NCBI GenBank assembly: GCA_006844585.1
Contig: SPJM01000091.1
Coordinates: 1 to 39,583 of the forward strand
Length of the DNA stretch: 39,583 nucleotides
Origin: Methylococcaceae bacterium
Lineage (GTDB): Bacteria > Pseudomonadota > Gammaproteobacteria > Methylococcales > Methylomonadaceae
Reading direction: 5' to 3'
Part shown: positions 32,890 through 39,583 of the stretch, piece after piece
Layout: each line of letters starts with the position of its first letter
How positions within the stretch are numbered: position 1 is the first letter of the stretch
Position numbers and translations under genes: made by a program
The notes under the pieces: model-generated
What the model was told of the DNA's origin: nothing
The model's database searches: none
The model's input: the letters and a program-made list of their open reading frames with translations, nothing else

Positions 32890-34248
32890 TTGCGCTTACT
32901 TATGATTTTTTCCGGGCTTATGCTGTTGCCGCAGATGGCGGCGGCGGGTGAGTATTCCAATATTGGGATGCCTGGAGTAGAAAGAGCCATTTATGCATTG
33001 CTGATTTTTGTGATTGCTTATGGTTTTGTGATGGCCGAGGAGTTCACCGGCTTACGTAAATCCAAGCCAGTCATTTTAGCAGCGGGTATTATTTGGATGC
33101 ATGCCGCTTTATTGGCCGAACAGGCGGGCATCCCTATTGAACAGACCCATAAGGCATTTGAATTTAACCTGGATGAGTTTTCCGAGTTAATGTTGTTTTT
33201 GCTGGTGGCGATGACTTACATCAACGCGATGGCGGAAAGAAATGTCTTTGAAGCTTTGCGTTCCTGGTTGATTCGGAAAGAATTCGGCTTCAAAAAACTG
33301 TTTTGGATTACCGGTATTATCACTTTCTTCCTGTCTGCGGTTGCCGATAACCTGACTTCCGCCTTATTGGTGGGCGCCGTGGTGATGGCGGTAGGCGCAA
33401 ACAATGAAAAATTTGTGGCGATCGGCTTTGTGAATTTAGTGGTGGCGGCTAATGCCGGCGGCGCGTTCAGCCCTTTTGGCGACATCACTACTTTGATGGT
33501 TTGGCAAGCGGGTTACGCAGAATTCTTTGATTTCTTTAATTTATTTATTCCATCTGTCGTTAACTATGTCGTGCCGGCGGCATTTATGTATATGGCGGTG
33601 CCGGATGAAAAGCCGGAAGCGACCGGCGAAGATGCCGTAAAAATGAAACCGGGCGCGATTACGGTTTGCGTATTATTTCTATTGACCATTATCACTGCAG
33701 TTAGCTTTAAACAATTCCTGCACTTACCACCTTTCATGGGGATGATGGTCGGTTTGTCGTATTTGTTCTTGTATGGCTACAGATTGCAAGTGCTTTATCA
33801 TTCAGGCGAAGAAGACGAATACGATATTTTCAATAAAGTGCGGGATGCGGAATGGGATACTTTATTCTTTTTCTTTGGCGTTGTTTTCTCGGTAGGTGGT
33901 TTGGGTTATATTGGTTATCTGGAGTTATTATCCGGCGCCATGTATGACGGCTTGGGCGATACCGGCGCCAATATTTTGGTGGGTGTTTTATCCGCAATTG
34001 TAGACAACATTCCGGTGATGTTTGCGGTATTAAGCATGAATTTGGAAATGGATCTGTATCAATGGTTGTTGGTAACCTTGACTGCCGGAGTCGGTGGCTC
34101 AATGCTGTCCGTCGGTTCGGCGGCAGGCGTGGCTTTGATGGGGCAATCCAAGCATAAGTACACTTTTTTCAGTCACTTGAAATGGACGCCGGTGATTGCG
34201 GCGGGTTATGTAGCCAGTATTTTTACGCATTATTTAATCAACGGTTAG
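32890..34248 (+). CDS. nhaD: Na+/H+ antiporter NhaD
   Basis: Inner-membrane sodium-proton antiporter, ion-transporter superfamily. With a TTG start at 32890, AGGAGG (32876-32881) lies 8 bases upstream and the protein begins with a clear signal sequence ending MAAAG, so this start beats the upstream GTG at 32818 and the ATG at 32902. TTG 32887 is possible. About 12-13 membrane segments are visible. ADNLTSALLVGAVVMA, NAGGAFSPFGDITTLMVW and DNIPVMFAVLSM are family motifs. 452 residues. Single gene before ampG. Confidence 0.9.
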   Translation: MRLLMIFSGLMLLPQMAAAGEYSNIGMPGVERAIYALLIFVIAYGFVMAEEFTGLRKSKPVILAAGIIWMHAALLAEQAGIPIEQTHKAFEFNLDEFSELMLFLLVAMTYINAMAERNVFEALRSWLIRKEFGFKKLFWITGIITFFLSAVADNLTSALLVGAVVMAVGANNEKFVAIGFVNLVVAANAGGAFSPFGDITTLMVWQAGYAEFFDFFNLFIPSVVNYVVPAAFMYMAVPDEKPEATGEDAVKMKPGAITVCVLFLLTIITAVSFKQFLHLPPFMGMMVGLSYLFLYGYRLQVLYHSGEEDEYDIFNKVRDAEWDTLFFFFGVVFSVGGLGYIGYLELLSGAMYDGLGDTGANILVGVLSAIVDNIPVMFAVLSMNLEMDLYQWLLVTLTAGVGGSMLSVGSAAGVALMGQSKHKYTFFSHLKWTPVIAAGYVASIFTHYLING

Positions 34249-34273
34249 TGACTTATAATTCAAAGGATTGACG

Positions 34274-35599
34274 ATGAAAAAGCCTGATGCTCCGATAAAT
34301 CATAGTTGGCGTCAGGCTTTTTTTGTTTATGCTCGACCATGCGTGTTGAGCATGATTTTTCTTGGCTTTTCGGCCGGTCTTCCCTTCTTATTGGTTTTTT
34401 CAACCTTGTCGGCCTGGTTGCGCGATGAAGGCGTTTCGCTTTCGGTGATCGGCTATTTCAGTTGGGTCGGCGTCACATATTCCATTAAAGTGTTGTGGGC
34501 GCCGGTTGTGGATCGGTTACCGCTGCCTTTATTATCCAAACTGATGGGCAAAAGACGAAGCTGGATGATTCTGGCGCAAATCGGCATTGCCGTCGGATTA
34601 TTAGGCATGGGCCTGGCGGATGCGCAAACTCAGCTTGAACAGATCGCCATGTTGGCTGTTTTCGTAGCATTTTGTTCGGCGACGCAAGATATCGTGGTGG
34701 ATGCTTACCGTATTGAAGCGGCGGTGGCCGAATTTCAGGGCGCGATGGCGGCGGCTTATGTGTTTGGCTATCGGGTCGCTTTATTGGTTGCCGGGGCGGG
34801 AGCTTTTTATGTTGCCGATTTTGGCGATTGGCGCTTGGCCTATTACGCGATGGCGGCAATGATGCTGGTAGGTATAGTCACTACCTTGATCATTGAAGAG
34901 CCAAAGCATGCTGATAAATCTAAGCTGCTAGACGAAGACCGGCAACAGTTGCCGGTGTTGCAGAGAATGCTTCACGGCTTTAAAGAGGCGGTGATTAGCC
35001 CTTTTGTTGAATTCTTTGTTCGTAATGGCAAAAAAGGCATGTTGATTTTATTAGTGATAGCCGTTTATAAACTCAGCGACATTACCATGGGCGTAATGGC
35101 CAATCCGTTTTATCTGGACTTGGGGTTTAGTAAAAAGGAAATTGCCGATGTCAGTAAAATATTCGGTTTTTTCATGACCATTGCCGGTGCTTCCATCGGC
35201 GGCATGATGGTCGTTCGCTACGGTTTAATGAAGCCGTTATTGCTAGGCGCGATTTTGGTTTGTTTAACTAATTTATTATTTGCCTTGCTGGCGACCTCCG
35301 AGCCGAATCTAATGTTGTTGGCGGGTGTTATCAGCGCCGATAATTTAAGCGGCGGCATGGCGGCTTCAGTGTTTATCGCCTATTTATCCAGTTTGACGAA
35401 TAGCGCTTATACGGCGACGCAATACGCCTTGTTCAGTTCCTTGATGACTTTGCCCGCTAAGATGTTAGGCGGTTTTTCCGGTCATGTGGTGGAAACTTTC
35501 GGTTACGAGTTGTTCTTTATTTATGCGGCGGTTATCGGTTTGCCGTCGATACTTTTGGTGATGTTGTTGATGAGAGGACGTTCGTCGACTGCCTCGTGA
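34274..35599 (+). CDS. ampG: AmpG-family muropeptide permease (MFS)
   Basis: 441-residue MFS transporter. The N-terminal motif SWRQAFFVYARPCVLSMIFLGFSAGLPFLL is shared with AmpG, which imports anhydro-muropeptides during wall recycling. Other marks are WLRDEGVSLSVIGYFSWVG, WAPVVDR, GKRRSWM and SATQDIVVDAYRIE. The start is ATG 34274 (AAGGA 6 bases upstream); TTG 34268 would remove the spacing. An intrinsic terminator begins right after the start codon (34277-34324). The gene is 25 bases after nhaD. Confidence 0.9.
   Translation: MKKPDAPINHSWRQAFFVYARPCVLSMIFLGFSAGLPFLLVFSTLSAWLRDEGVSLSVIGYFSWVGVTYSIKVLWAPVVDRLPLPLLSKLMGKRRSWMILAQIGIAVGLLGMGLADAQTQLEQIAMLAVFVAFCSATQDIVVDAYRIEAAVAEFQGAMAAAYVFGYRVALLVAGAGAFYVADFGDWRLAYYAMAAMMLVGIVTTLIIEEPKHADKSKLLDEDRQQLPVLQRMLHGFKEAVISPFVEFFVRNGKKGMLILLVIAVYKLSDITMGVMANPFYLDLGFSKKEIADVSKIFGFFMTIAGASIGGMMVVRYGLMKPLLLGAILVCLTNLLFALLATSEPNLMLLAGVISADNLSGGMAASVFIAYLSSLTNSAYTATQYALFSSLMTLPAKMLGGFSGHVVETFGYELFFIYAAVIGLPSILLVMLLMRGRSSTAS
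34277..34324 (+). terminator. Intrinsic terminator inside the 5' end of ampG
   Basis: AAAAAGCCTGA (34277-34287) and TCAGGCTTTTT (34312-34322) pair perfectly. The next three bases extend the stem to 14 bp with one G-U pair, leaving an 18-base loop. Seven T follow the GC-rich part. It is placed as the nhaD terminator but is translated as residues 2-17 of AmpG. Confidence 0.75.
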
Positions 35600-35714
35600 G
35601 TGACTTGTTGCAGGCTAACAGATTGTGAAAGTGCTTGATAGGCTAGGATGAGGGATTAAGCCCGGTCACAGTAGGCTCATAAGTCGCCGAAGTCGTTTAG
35701 CTGACAGATAACAC

Positions 35715-36776
35715 TCATGTACTAACCGGTTTGAACTTTTTTCCCAACACGCCAAGAATATCCAAAGCTCTACAACAATATCCTCGTTCGTTATCATGCA
35801 TCACCGAAATGCCTAATTGTCTTCCGCAAGAAAGCGTTAGATGATTCATCAAGATAATGCAGGAAAACTCCGAGCCAATGTAGTCAATGCTGACTTTGTC
35901 ATGCCCCCAAGCGCCATAATCGCAATGCAATATGCCGGAAAGCTCATATTTGGCCGATTTTTCCAACAATTCTGTGCATTCCTCTAGCGATGTCTCACGG
36001 GATAAGGTGGCGGTAATATCCATGACCGAAACGATTTCAGTAGGCACCCGGTAAGAAAAAGAATCCAGTTTTCCTTTAAGTTCGGGCAATACTAACTCTG
36101 TGGATGCGCCGACATTGGTGCTGGTGGGAATAATCGAAGCGTTAATGCTGCGGCCTAAATGAGCATTTTTATGGAAGCCGTCCAAAATGTGCTGATCCGA
36201 TAAAACCGGATGGATGGTGATGACGCGAGCGTATTCGATGCCGATATATTTATTCAGAATATAAGCAATCGGCGTCATGGCGTTGCCAGTGCAGGTGCTG
36301 GCGGAAATGATATGGTGCTTGTCATTATCGTATTGCTGTTCGTTGACCCCGTAAACCAAGCTCATATCATGCCCGGCAATATTCCAACTGCAGAGAATTT
36401 TTTTGGCGATTTTCTTGTCGATCAGGTTACGCAAATCATCAATTTGCGCCGTGCCGGTGGCATTGATTAAAACATCAATATCCAGGTCAATCAGTTCGCC
36501 TAATCCGCCGTCTTGCCGAGAACTGTGGCGACGATCCACTTGCAGGTAACGGACTTTTTTACCGCCGATGTACAGAAAATCGCCTTCAAAATCCAGCGTA
36601 AACGGCGGTACGCCATAGGTGCTGTCATGAGCTAATAAATAAGCGATTTGCGAAATCGGCATGACATCGCAAAGCACTTTAATATTAAAGCGGCCTCCTT
36701 GTTTTTGAATATAATTGGTGCGCAATATAGAGCGTCCAACTCTTCCTAAACCTACAATACCGACAGATATGCTCAT
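35715..36776 (-). CDS. Divergent glyceraldehyde-3-phosphate-dehydrogenase-like enzyme
   Basis: 353 residues. Rossmann start VGIVGLGRVGRSI, then INATGT, the catalytic Cys162 in SASTCTGNAMTPI (SxxCTTN in normal GAPDH), His189 in ITIHPVLSDQH, SIIPTSTNVG, and a C-terminal HDNERGYCCRALDIL in place of YDNEWGYS. Catalytic Cys and His are present, but the usual TTN after Cys is TGN and several binding residues differ. This is a paralog with a different phosphorylated aldehyde as possible substrate, for example erythrose-4-phosphate. GAGGAT precedes the ATG. A Fur-like site lies upstream. Confidence 0.75.
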   Translation of the reverse strand: MSISVGIVGLGRVGRSILRTNYIQKQGGRFNIKVLCDVMPISQIAYLLAHDSTYGVPPFTLDFEGDFLYIGGKKVRYLQVDRRHSSRQDGGLGELIDLDIDVLINATGTAQIDDLRNLIDKKIAKKILCSWNIAGHDMSLVYGVNEQQYDNDKHHIISASTCTGNAMTPIAYILNKYIGIEYARVITIHPVLSDQHILDGFHKNAHLGRSINASIIPTSTNVGASTELVLPELKGKLDSFSYRVPTEIVSVMDITATLSRETSLEECTELLEKSAKYELSGILHCDYGAWGHDKVSIDYIGSEFSCIILMNHLTLSCGRQLGISVMHDNERGYCCRALDILGVLGKKFKPVST

Positions 36777-36809
36777 AATGCATCCTCATTTAAAGGGTGG
36801 CGCAGTAGC

Positions 36810-36851
36810 GGTCAAATAGCCGCTGTATTATTAATAATGCTTCTCATTAAA
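36810..36851 (-). promoter_or_regulatory. Fur-box-like site and -35 upstream of the GAPDH-like gene
   Basis: On the minus strand AATGAGAAGCATTATTAAT (36833-36851 region) matches 14 of 18 defined positions of AATGATAATnATTATCATT. TTGACC (36810-36815) lies next and a weak TTAAAT -10 follows 16 bases later. The match suggests iron control, which is inference. Confidence 0.4.
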
Positions 36852-37398
36852 TGTAGAGGAATTTGGCTATTTTGCAATTTCAGATGATACGGGGACTATT
36901 GGGAGAACATAAGCCTATATAAAACCGGGGGTTGGCGTGGAAAAGTAGGACATTGCTTTTTCAAAGACCATCTTGGAAATCAAAAGCAGAAAGAGAAAAA
37001 GCGAGTTCCTGCTGTTTGCAAGCTTGAGTGCGGAGAAGGAAATCGCTAAAGCTTTTCTAATCTTTTTGCTCAGATTCTACGTTGTGAAAATAGTTACGAA
37101 GCACATGGATGTGCAAGCGTCGCTTGAAGCGGGATGTTGGTTGCGACCATAGCTTGCTATGCGCCTATTTCCACGCCTCGGCATACCGCTACTCTACCAC
37201 CTGCATAAACTACAGGGATGTAGTGAATGCAGGTATTGCAGGAGCAAATTTTTGTCCATGCAGCTGTTGAATCTGGACAAAATCCTACGCTAGTTTCGGG
37301 TTTTATTTCATTCTCCTTCCTAAGAGCAATTTAGAGATAAAACTTCTAGTTTACAAGGACTATCTGAGTTTCTTGAACTTTAAGCGGGTAAATTAAAA
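36852..37398. other. Gene-free, hairpin-rich stretch with GGA motifs
   Basis: No gene is visible over this stretch. Hairpins cluster in its right half: GCACAT-GG-ATGTGC (37101-37114), AAGC-GTC-GCTT (37115-37125), CATAGC-TT-GCTATG (37149-37162), and a longer one at 37199-37234 with a GGGA loop. TTTTGTCC/GGACAAAA follows (arms about 37250 and 37275). About 14 GGA triplets occur on the plus strand over 500 bases. A structured RNA or a composite repeat is possible. Confidence 0.4.
37199..37234 (+). repeat. Hairpin with GGGA tetraloop matching the CsrA-site pattern
   Basis: Outer arms ACCTGCAT/ATGCAGGT and inner arms ACTACA/TGTAGT stack around a 2x2 mismatch and a GGGA loop. The loop region CTACAGGGATGT fits the CsrA/RsmA in vitro consensus RUACARGGAUGU except the first base. 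Confidence 0.5.
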
Positions 37399-37461
37399 TT
37401 GTAAGTTCCAAAAAAATTCCTATAATTGCCCTGTATTATGTAAATAAAATAGGGCAATTAT
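37399..37461 (+). promoter_or_regulatory. Promoter and inverted-repeat operator of the toxin-antitoxin pair
   Basis: TTGTAA (37399-37404), 16 bases, TATAAT (37421-37426) form a good promoter. ATAATTGCCCT (37422-37432) and AGGGCAATTAT (37451-37461) are perfect 11-bp inverted arms covering the -10 and the ribosome site. The second arm ends one base before the antitoxin ATG. This is the layout of antitoxin autorepression. Confidence 0.7.
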
Positions 37462-37824
37462 ATGGGTGTTGATTTTTTACATACAGTGATAGGTAATGAT
37501 GGACTGGTTGCATCAGGTGCATTAGCTAAAGAATTACACATTACTAAAAGCGATCTTGCTGAAGTTACGGGATTATCCAGAGACTCTGTTTCTAAAGCGG
37601 TAAGACTCAAAAGCAAAGCAACACAGGCAAGGTTGCGAGATACGGTGGAAATTATTAACCGTGTTATTGAGTGGTCAGGTAGTGTAGGCCGAGCTTTTGC
37701 CTGGTTTCGTTCTCAACCGCTACACTCTTTTGGTGATAAGACAGCTGAAGACTTAGTTAAGGAAGGACGGGCGAAAGCAGTCAAGGACTATCTTTCTCGC
37801 ATTGCTGATGGTGGCTACGCTTGA
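37462..37824 (+). CDS. Xre/MbcA/ParS-family antitoxin
   Basis: 120 residues. The N-terminal helix-turn-helix (HITKSDLAEVTGLSRDSVSKAVRLKSKATQARLRDTVEIINRV) binds DNA. The C-terminal MbcA/ParS/Xre toxin-binding part (VGRAFAWFRSQPLHSFGDKTAEDLVKEGRAKAVKDYLSRI) is where the RES toxin is held. AGGG lies 7 bases before the ATG within the operator arm. Its stop overlaps the toxin start as TTGA. Confidence 0.88.
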   Translation: MGVDFLHTVIGNDGLVASGALAKELHITKSDLAEVTGLSRDSVSKAVRLKSKATQARLRDTVEIINRVIEWSGSVGRAFAWFRSQPLHSFGDKTAEDLVKEGRAKAVKDYLSRIADGGYA

Positions 37825-38369
37825 ATATACCAGTATTTCGATTTATCGGTACTGTTTATAGAGCACATCACCCCATGTGGGCGTTTGATCCACTTTCGGG
37901 TAAAGGGGCTGAAAGGTATGGAGGGCGCTTTAATTGTCCTGAAACCTCGGCCTTATATACTTCGCTAGATTTAACAACAGCATGGATGGAGGCGCAACAA
38001 GGCTTTCCTTTCAAAGCACAACCCATGACAGTCGTTGCATATGAAGTAGATTACACCCATATTGTTGATTTGAATAATCCCAACACGCTAAGATTGCTTG
38101 ATTTTACCTCAACTGAATTAGCTTGTGCTTGGGAAAGTTTAGCTTCACTAAAACAAGAGCCTCCAACATGGAGGTTAGCCAGCCAATTACAGTCTTTGGG
38201 TGTTTCTGGTATCAAGTGCAGAAGTTTTGCTCCCGGATGTGCAGAACAAAACCAAAATTTAGTTTTGTGGCAATGCTCAAATACCCCGCGCAATTCTATT
38301 CGCGTTATTGATGATTTTAAACGCCTCCCAAAATCCAAAGAGTCATGGAAGAATGATGATTTAAAGTAA
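37821..38369 (+). CDS. RES-domain toxin
   Basis: 182 residues of RES fold, an ADP-ribosyltransferase-like toxin group that depletes NAD+ or modifies a target. Marks are FRFIGTVYRAHHPMWAFDPLSGKGAERYGGRFN, with the conserved Arg and Tyr, then ALYTSLDLTTAWMEA and GVSGIKCRSF. The TTG start overlaps the antitoxin stop; the first ATG lies inside the conserved YRAHHP region, so an upstream start is required. Partner of the preceding Xre/MbcA-type antitoxin. Confidence 0.88.
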   Translation: MNIPVFRFIGTVYRAHHPMWAFDPLSGKGAERYGGRFNCPETSALYTSLDLTTAWMEAQQGFPFKAQPMTVVAYEVDYTHIVDLNNPNTLRLLDFTSTELACAWESLASLKQEPPTWRLASQLQSLGVSGIKCRSFAPGCAEQNQNLVLWQCSNTPRNSIRVIDDFKRLPKSKESWKNDDLK

Positions 38370-38412
38370 CAATAAGCACCCCATGTAAAATTAATTTAAT
38401 GTCGTGTAATTT

Positions 38413-38470
38413 CAAGGGCCGGCCAACTTGATTTTCATTAGGGTAGACCAAATCAAGTTGGTTACCCTTG
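38413..38470. repeat. Long inverted repeat A1 (CCAACTTGATTT type)
   Basis: CAAGGG plus CCAACTTGATTT (38413-38434) face AAATCAAGTTGG plus CCCTTG (38450-38470). Both arm pairs are perfect and a 15-base loop separates the inner arms. The CCAACTTGA core recurs at 38654-38670 and 39245-39266 and, inverted, at 39388-39400. Confidence 0.65.
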
Positions 38471-38519
38471 GCTTTTTAGCCTAAAAAAGACAAGCGAAGA
38501 AAGGTGTTGGAAGAAAGAT

Positions 38520-38640
38520 GTCGGGTCTTGCCTTTTGCTTCCATTTTCTATGCAAGTATTAAGGTTGGCAAAAGGCAAGACCTGACACTCATGGTTTCTT
38601 TAAGGTTGGCAAAAGGCAAGACCTGACACTCATGGTTTCT
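38520..38640. repeat. Inverted repeat plus two exact 41-bp tandem copies
   Basis: A 41-base unit at 38559-38599 is repeated exactly at 38600-38640. Each copy holds GCAAAAGGCAAGACCTGAC. An inverted copy with one mismatch (GTCGGGTCTTGCCTTTTGC) lies at 38520-38538. A partial third unit (CTCATGGTTT) follows. Confidence 0.75.
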
Positions 38641-38653
38641 CCTCATGGTTTTT

Positions 38654-38730
38654 AGGGTCAGCCAACTTGAAATAGAAGAAAATAGAAGAGATTTTGGTTC
38701 ATATCAAGTTACCCGACCCCAATACCGCGT
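38654..38730. repeat. Short element with terminal inverted repeats (A2-B2)
   Basis: GGGTCAGCCAACTTGA (38655-38670) faces TCAAGTTACCCGACCC (38704-38719), which match in 12 of 16 positions when inverted. The 30 bases at 38701-38730 recur at 39438-39467 with one change. This suits a short non-autonomous element or insertion footprint. Confidence 0.55.
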
Positions 38731-38850
38731 TGCTTACCCGATTATGCGCCTCGACAATCGCTTCTGTATTGTTCTACCTGCACACATCCCTATGTATTCA
38801 GTTAAACTATTTTATGGTCAAGCCGTTAAATTAAGACGCTGAATAAGCCG

Positions 38851-39141
38851 TGTCAGTTTTTTTTACACTTCAAAGGATTGTAAAATAGAATACTGCGACA
38901 GAAATATTGATAAAAAATCATTAACTATCAAATCGTTATAAGTTATTGCTGGTGGTGTTGTCGTCAATAAATTTTTTGGTTATTTTTCAATACTTAATTG
39001 TCAGCTTTTTTTACACGGGTATATCAAGTACCCTATGAAGCTATAAAACCTTTTGCATTCATTATGTTAGCCCTGTTTTTTAGCTGTTTACAGAGGCTGG
39101 AAAAATTGTTTAGCGGTATAAAATGTCATGTTTTTTTACAC
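38851..39141 (+). promoter_or_regulatory. Three copies of an 18-bp motif TGTCA-N2-T7-ACAC
   Basis: Copies lie at 38851-38868 (TGTCAGTTTTTTTTACAC), 38999-39016 (TGTCAGCTTTTTTTACAC) and 39124-39141 (TGTCATGTTTTTTTACAC). All have the same strand and length, 148 and 125 bases apart, in AT-rich sequence. They precede a sigma-54-like promoter and look like activator sites. Confidence 0.6.
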
Positions 39142-39190
39142 TTTGTATTTTTTAAAATCTACTAATACTTAAAATCAGTTGTTTATAAGG

Positions 39191-39206
39191 CGGCATAAAA
39201 GTTGCT
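39191..39206 (+). promoter_or_regulatory. Sigma-54 (-24/-12) promoter candidate
   Basis: CGGCATAAAAGTTGCT fits TGGCAC-N5-TTGCW: GG and GC at the right spacing, with mismatches only at the first T and the final C of the -24 box. The nearest upstream 18-bp motif ends 49 bases before it. No gene is visible downstream in the window. Confidence 0.55.
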
Positions 39207-39240
39207 TTTTATTGTAAGCATTCAGACACCTCTTAGAATG

Positions 39241-39467
39241 TATCAAGGGGTCGGCCAACTTGATTTGCTATAGTTGTAATTTAGTATGAACGAAATTAGG
39301 TGAACCCCTTGATAAATGGCAGCTTGGCAGATACCCTTTTATTTCAACTTTTGAAGGCAATCCGAGCTTTTATAATGATTCACCAGAAAATCAAGTTGGC
39401 TGGTCGAGTAGACGGGCTCTCCCGATAAGCTACCAATATATCAAGTTACCCGACCCTAATACCGCGT
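39241..39467. repeat. Nested inverted repeats A3/A4 with B4
   Basis: TATCAAGGGGT (39241-39251) faces ACCCCTTGATA (39304-39314) perfectly. GCCAACTTGATTT (39254-39266) faces AAATCAAGTTGGC (39388-39400) perfectly. B4 (39438-39467) is nearly the same as 38701-38730. The arms cross, so at least two insertion events or element types are layered here. Confidence 0.55.
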
Positions 39468-39491
39468 CCAGTGGGGACTTATCAATTTAAA

Positions 39492-39581
39492 TCAAGCCCT
39501 TACATACTCCTCTCTTGGTTTATTCATTAATGGATATGCCTTAGGTCTTCGTTTGATAACGCGTGGCTGATTGGGGCGTAT
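39492..39581 (-). mobile_element. C-terminal end of an IS4-like transposase (partial)
   Basis: On the minus strand the last 29 codons before TGA read RPNQPRVIKRRPKAYPLMNK then PREEYVRA. This is the basic PRxxKRRPKxxPLxxKPR tail I associate with IS4-family transposases. The rest, and the catalytic DDE residues, lie past the window end, so it cannot be said whether the element is whole. Too short to show up as a long frame. Confidence 0.65.
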
Positions 39582-39583
39582 TC

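Noticed and set aside
38645-38842. 65-codon open frame in the repeat region
   Set aside because: It runs through the A2-B2 repeat sequence and has no ribosome site or recognisable protein pattern.

Overview
The window looks like chromosomal DNA of a motile gammaproteobacterium of moderate GC. Gene content and order fit a methanotroph of the Methylococcales type, but that is an inference from remembered protein likeness, not a search. It carries about 34 genes, one RNA gene (RNase P RNA) and a repeat-rich right end. I see no tRNA, rRNA or CRISPR array.

Positions 1-11710 hold a one-direction polar-flagellum and chemotaxis block: flhF (5' end outside the window), fleN, fliA, cheY, cheZ, cheA, a receiver-less cheB, motC, motD, parC, parP, cheW, a 55-residue small protein and a DUF2802 membrane protein. 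FlhF, FleN and FliA set flagellar position, number and late transcription. CheA, CheW, CheY, CheZ and CheB form the signalling core, MotC/MotD form a stator, and ParC/ParP place the arrays at the pole. CheA carries repeated linker motifs that may be the docking site for ParP.

Positions 11711-14781 hold a gene-poor structured stretch with a possible tiny membrane protein, an orphan ParB-fold protein and, convergent to it, a secreted beta-helix-like protein. Positions 14903-19233 are the classical envelope cluster rsmI (+) divergent from lpoA-yraN-diaA-dolP (-). A truncated Rpn-type nuclease remnant then precedes rnpB (19647-20006).

Positions 20122-23963 (-) hold an OprO/OprP-type porin and the run arsR-type regulator, membrane rhodanese, secB, gpsA. 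This is the E. coli yibN-grxC-secB-gpsA order with grxC missing. Divergent from it run gpmI, envC and ctpA (+), ending at a bidirectional terminator shared with a minus-strand unknown gene. A PEP-CTERM-like secreted protein and the cysI/DUF934 sulfite-reduction pair follow on the minus strand, then nhaD and ampG (+). An intrinsic terminator lies inside the first codons of ampG. A divergent GAPDH-like dehydrogenase (-) has a Fur-box-like site upstream.

From 36777 the character changes. There is a 685-base hairpin-rich stretch with GGA loops, an Xre/MbcA-RES toxin-antitoxin pair with a perfect inverted-repeat operator, and then about 1.1 kb without genes. That last stretch holds several dispersed inverted repeats, a 41-bp tandem duplication, and a sigma-54-like promoter preceded by three copies of an 18-bp motif. 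The C-terminal end of an IS4-like transposase closes the window. The right end looks like an accessory or decaying region. The sigma-54 arrangement, the hairpin cluster and the ampG-embedded terminator are the least explained signals.
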